Shown here one piece after another: positions 14,371 through 14,421 of a stretch of 14,421 nt of DNA (position 1 is the first letter of the stretch; the number at the start of each line of letters is the position of its first letter). The translations under genes were made by a program, and so were the position numbers. Under the pieces are notes generated by a model. It saw only the letters and a list, made by a program, of their open reading frames with translations, was not told the DNA's origin and did not search any database. This stretch comes from Acidobacteriota bacterium (GTDB lineage Bacteria; Acidobacteriota; Terriglobia; Versatilivoradales; Versatilivoraceae). The DNA lies in the NCBI GenBank assembly GCA_028875135.1, contig JAPPFQ010000112.1, positions 1-14,421 of the forward strand. Direction: 5' to 3'.

Positions 14371-14421
14371 CCCCGGGGGGGGGGGGGGGGGGCCCCCCCC
14401 GGGGGGGGGAAGGGGCGGGGG
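14371..14421. other. G/C homopolymer tract at contig end (probable artefact)
   Basis: The last 51 bases are almost only G and C runs, including 18 G at 14375-14392, 8 C at 14393-14400 and 9 G at 14401-14409. This looks like poly-G read noise assembled at the end of a contig. It should not be annotated as biological sequence. Confidence 0.8.

Overview
The window is a GC-rich bacterial contig end with dense protein-coding sequence and two long, repeat-filled gaps. The mix of genes (Tat-exported enzyme-like proteins, small cupins, an aldo/keto reductase, an M50 protease with CBS domains, a PDZ/radical SAM/DUF512 protein) and the short-period intergenic repeats would fit a large-genome environmental lineage such as Acidobacteriota. 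That placement is inference from style; no taxonomic marker beyond one tRNA is present.

Layout. (1) 85-6457, plus strand: six tightly spaced genes that look like one operon behind a sigma70-like promoter at 20-49. They encode a cupin, an aldo/keto reductase, a probable alpha/alpha-toroid protein, a KdgF-like cupin, and two tandem paralogous Tat-signal proteins of 562 and 583 residues. Export of the last two, together with soluble sugar-type enzymes, suggests breakdown of an external sugar or uronate polymer, but the substrate cannot be read from the sequence. (2) 6458-6996: a 539-bp gap holding what I read as a degraded, internally deleted GxxExxY-type gene bounded by a perfect 27-bp inverted repeat, followed by one copy of a ~115-bp dispersed repeat. 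(3) 6997-10723, minus strand: a DMT/EamA permease, an SDR oxidoreductase and an MFS permease. The SDR and MFS genes are separated by a 639-bp gap with two nested inverted pairs of short-period repeats, the inner pair enclosing a second GxxExxY-like remnant. (4) 10884-12005, plus: an M50 site-2-type protease with two CBS domains. Its stop lies one base from the stop of the convergent radical SAM gene. (5) 12007-14139, minus: tRNA-Val(CAC), a PgsA-type phosphatidyltransferase and the PDZ/radical SAM/DUF512 protein, probably transcribed in that order. (6) 14140-14421: a probable tRNA promoter, the second (inverted) copy of the dispersed repeat, then long G/C homopolymers that look like a sequencing or assembly artefact.

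The most unusual signal is intergenic. Words repeated every 9 or 10 bp occur as inverted pairs. In two cases the reading frame starting inside the left word continues into a recognisable but broken GxxExxY-type start, so the repeats look like the ends of small decayed gene-carrying elements. The two copies of the ~115-bp repeat are built on the same phased TTCGTG words, but I see no gene in them.
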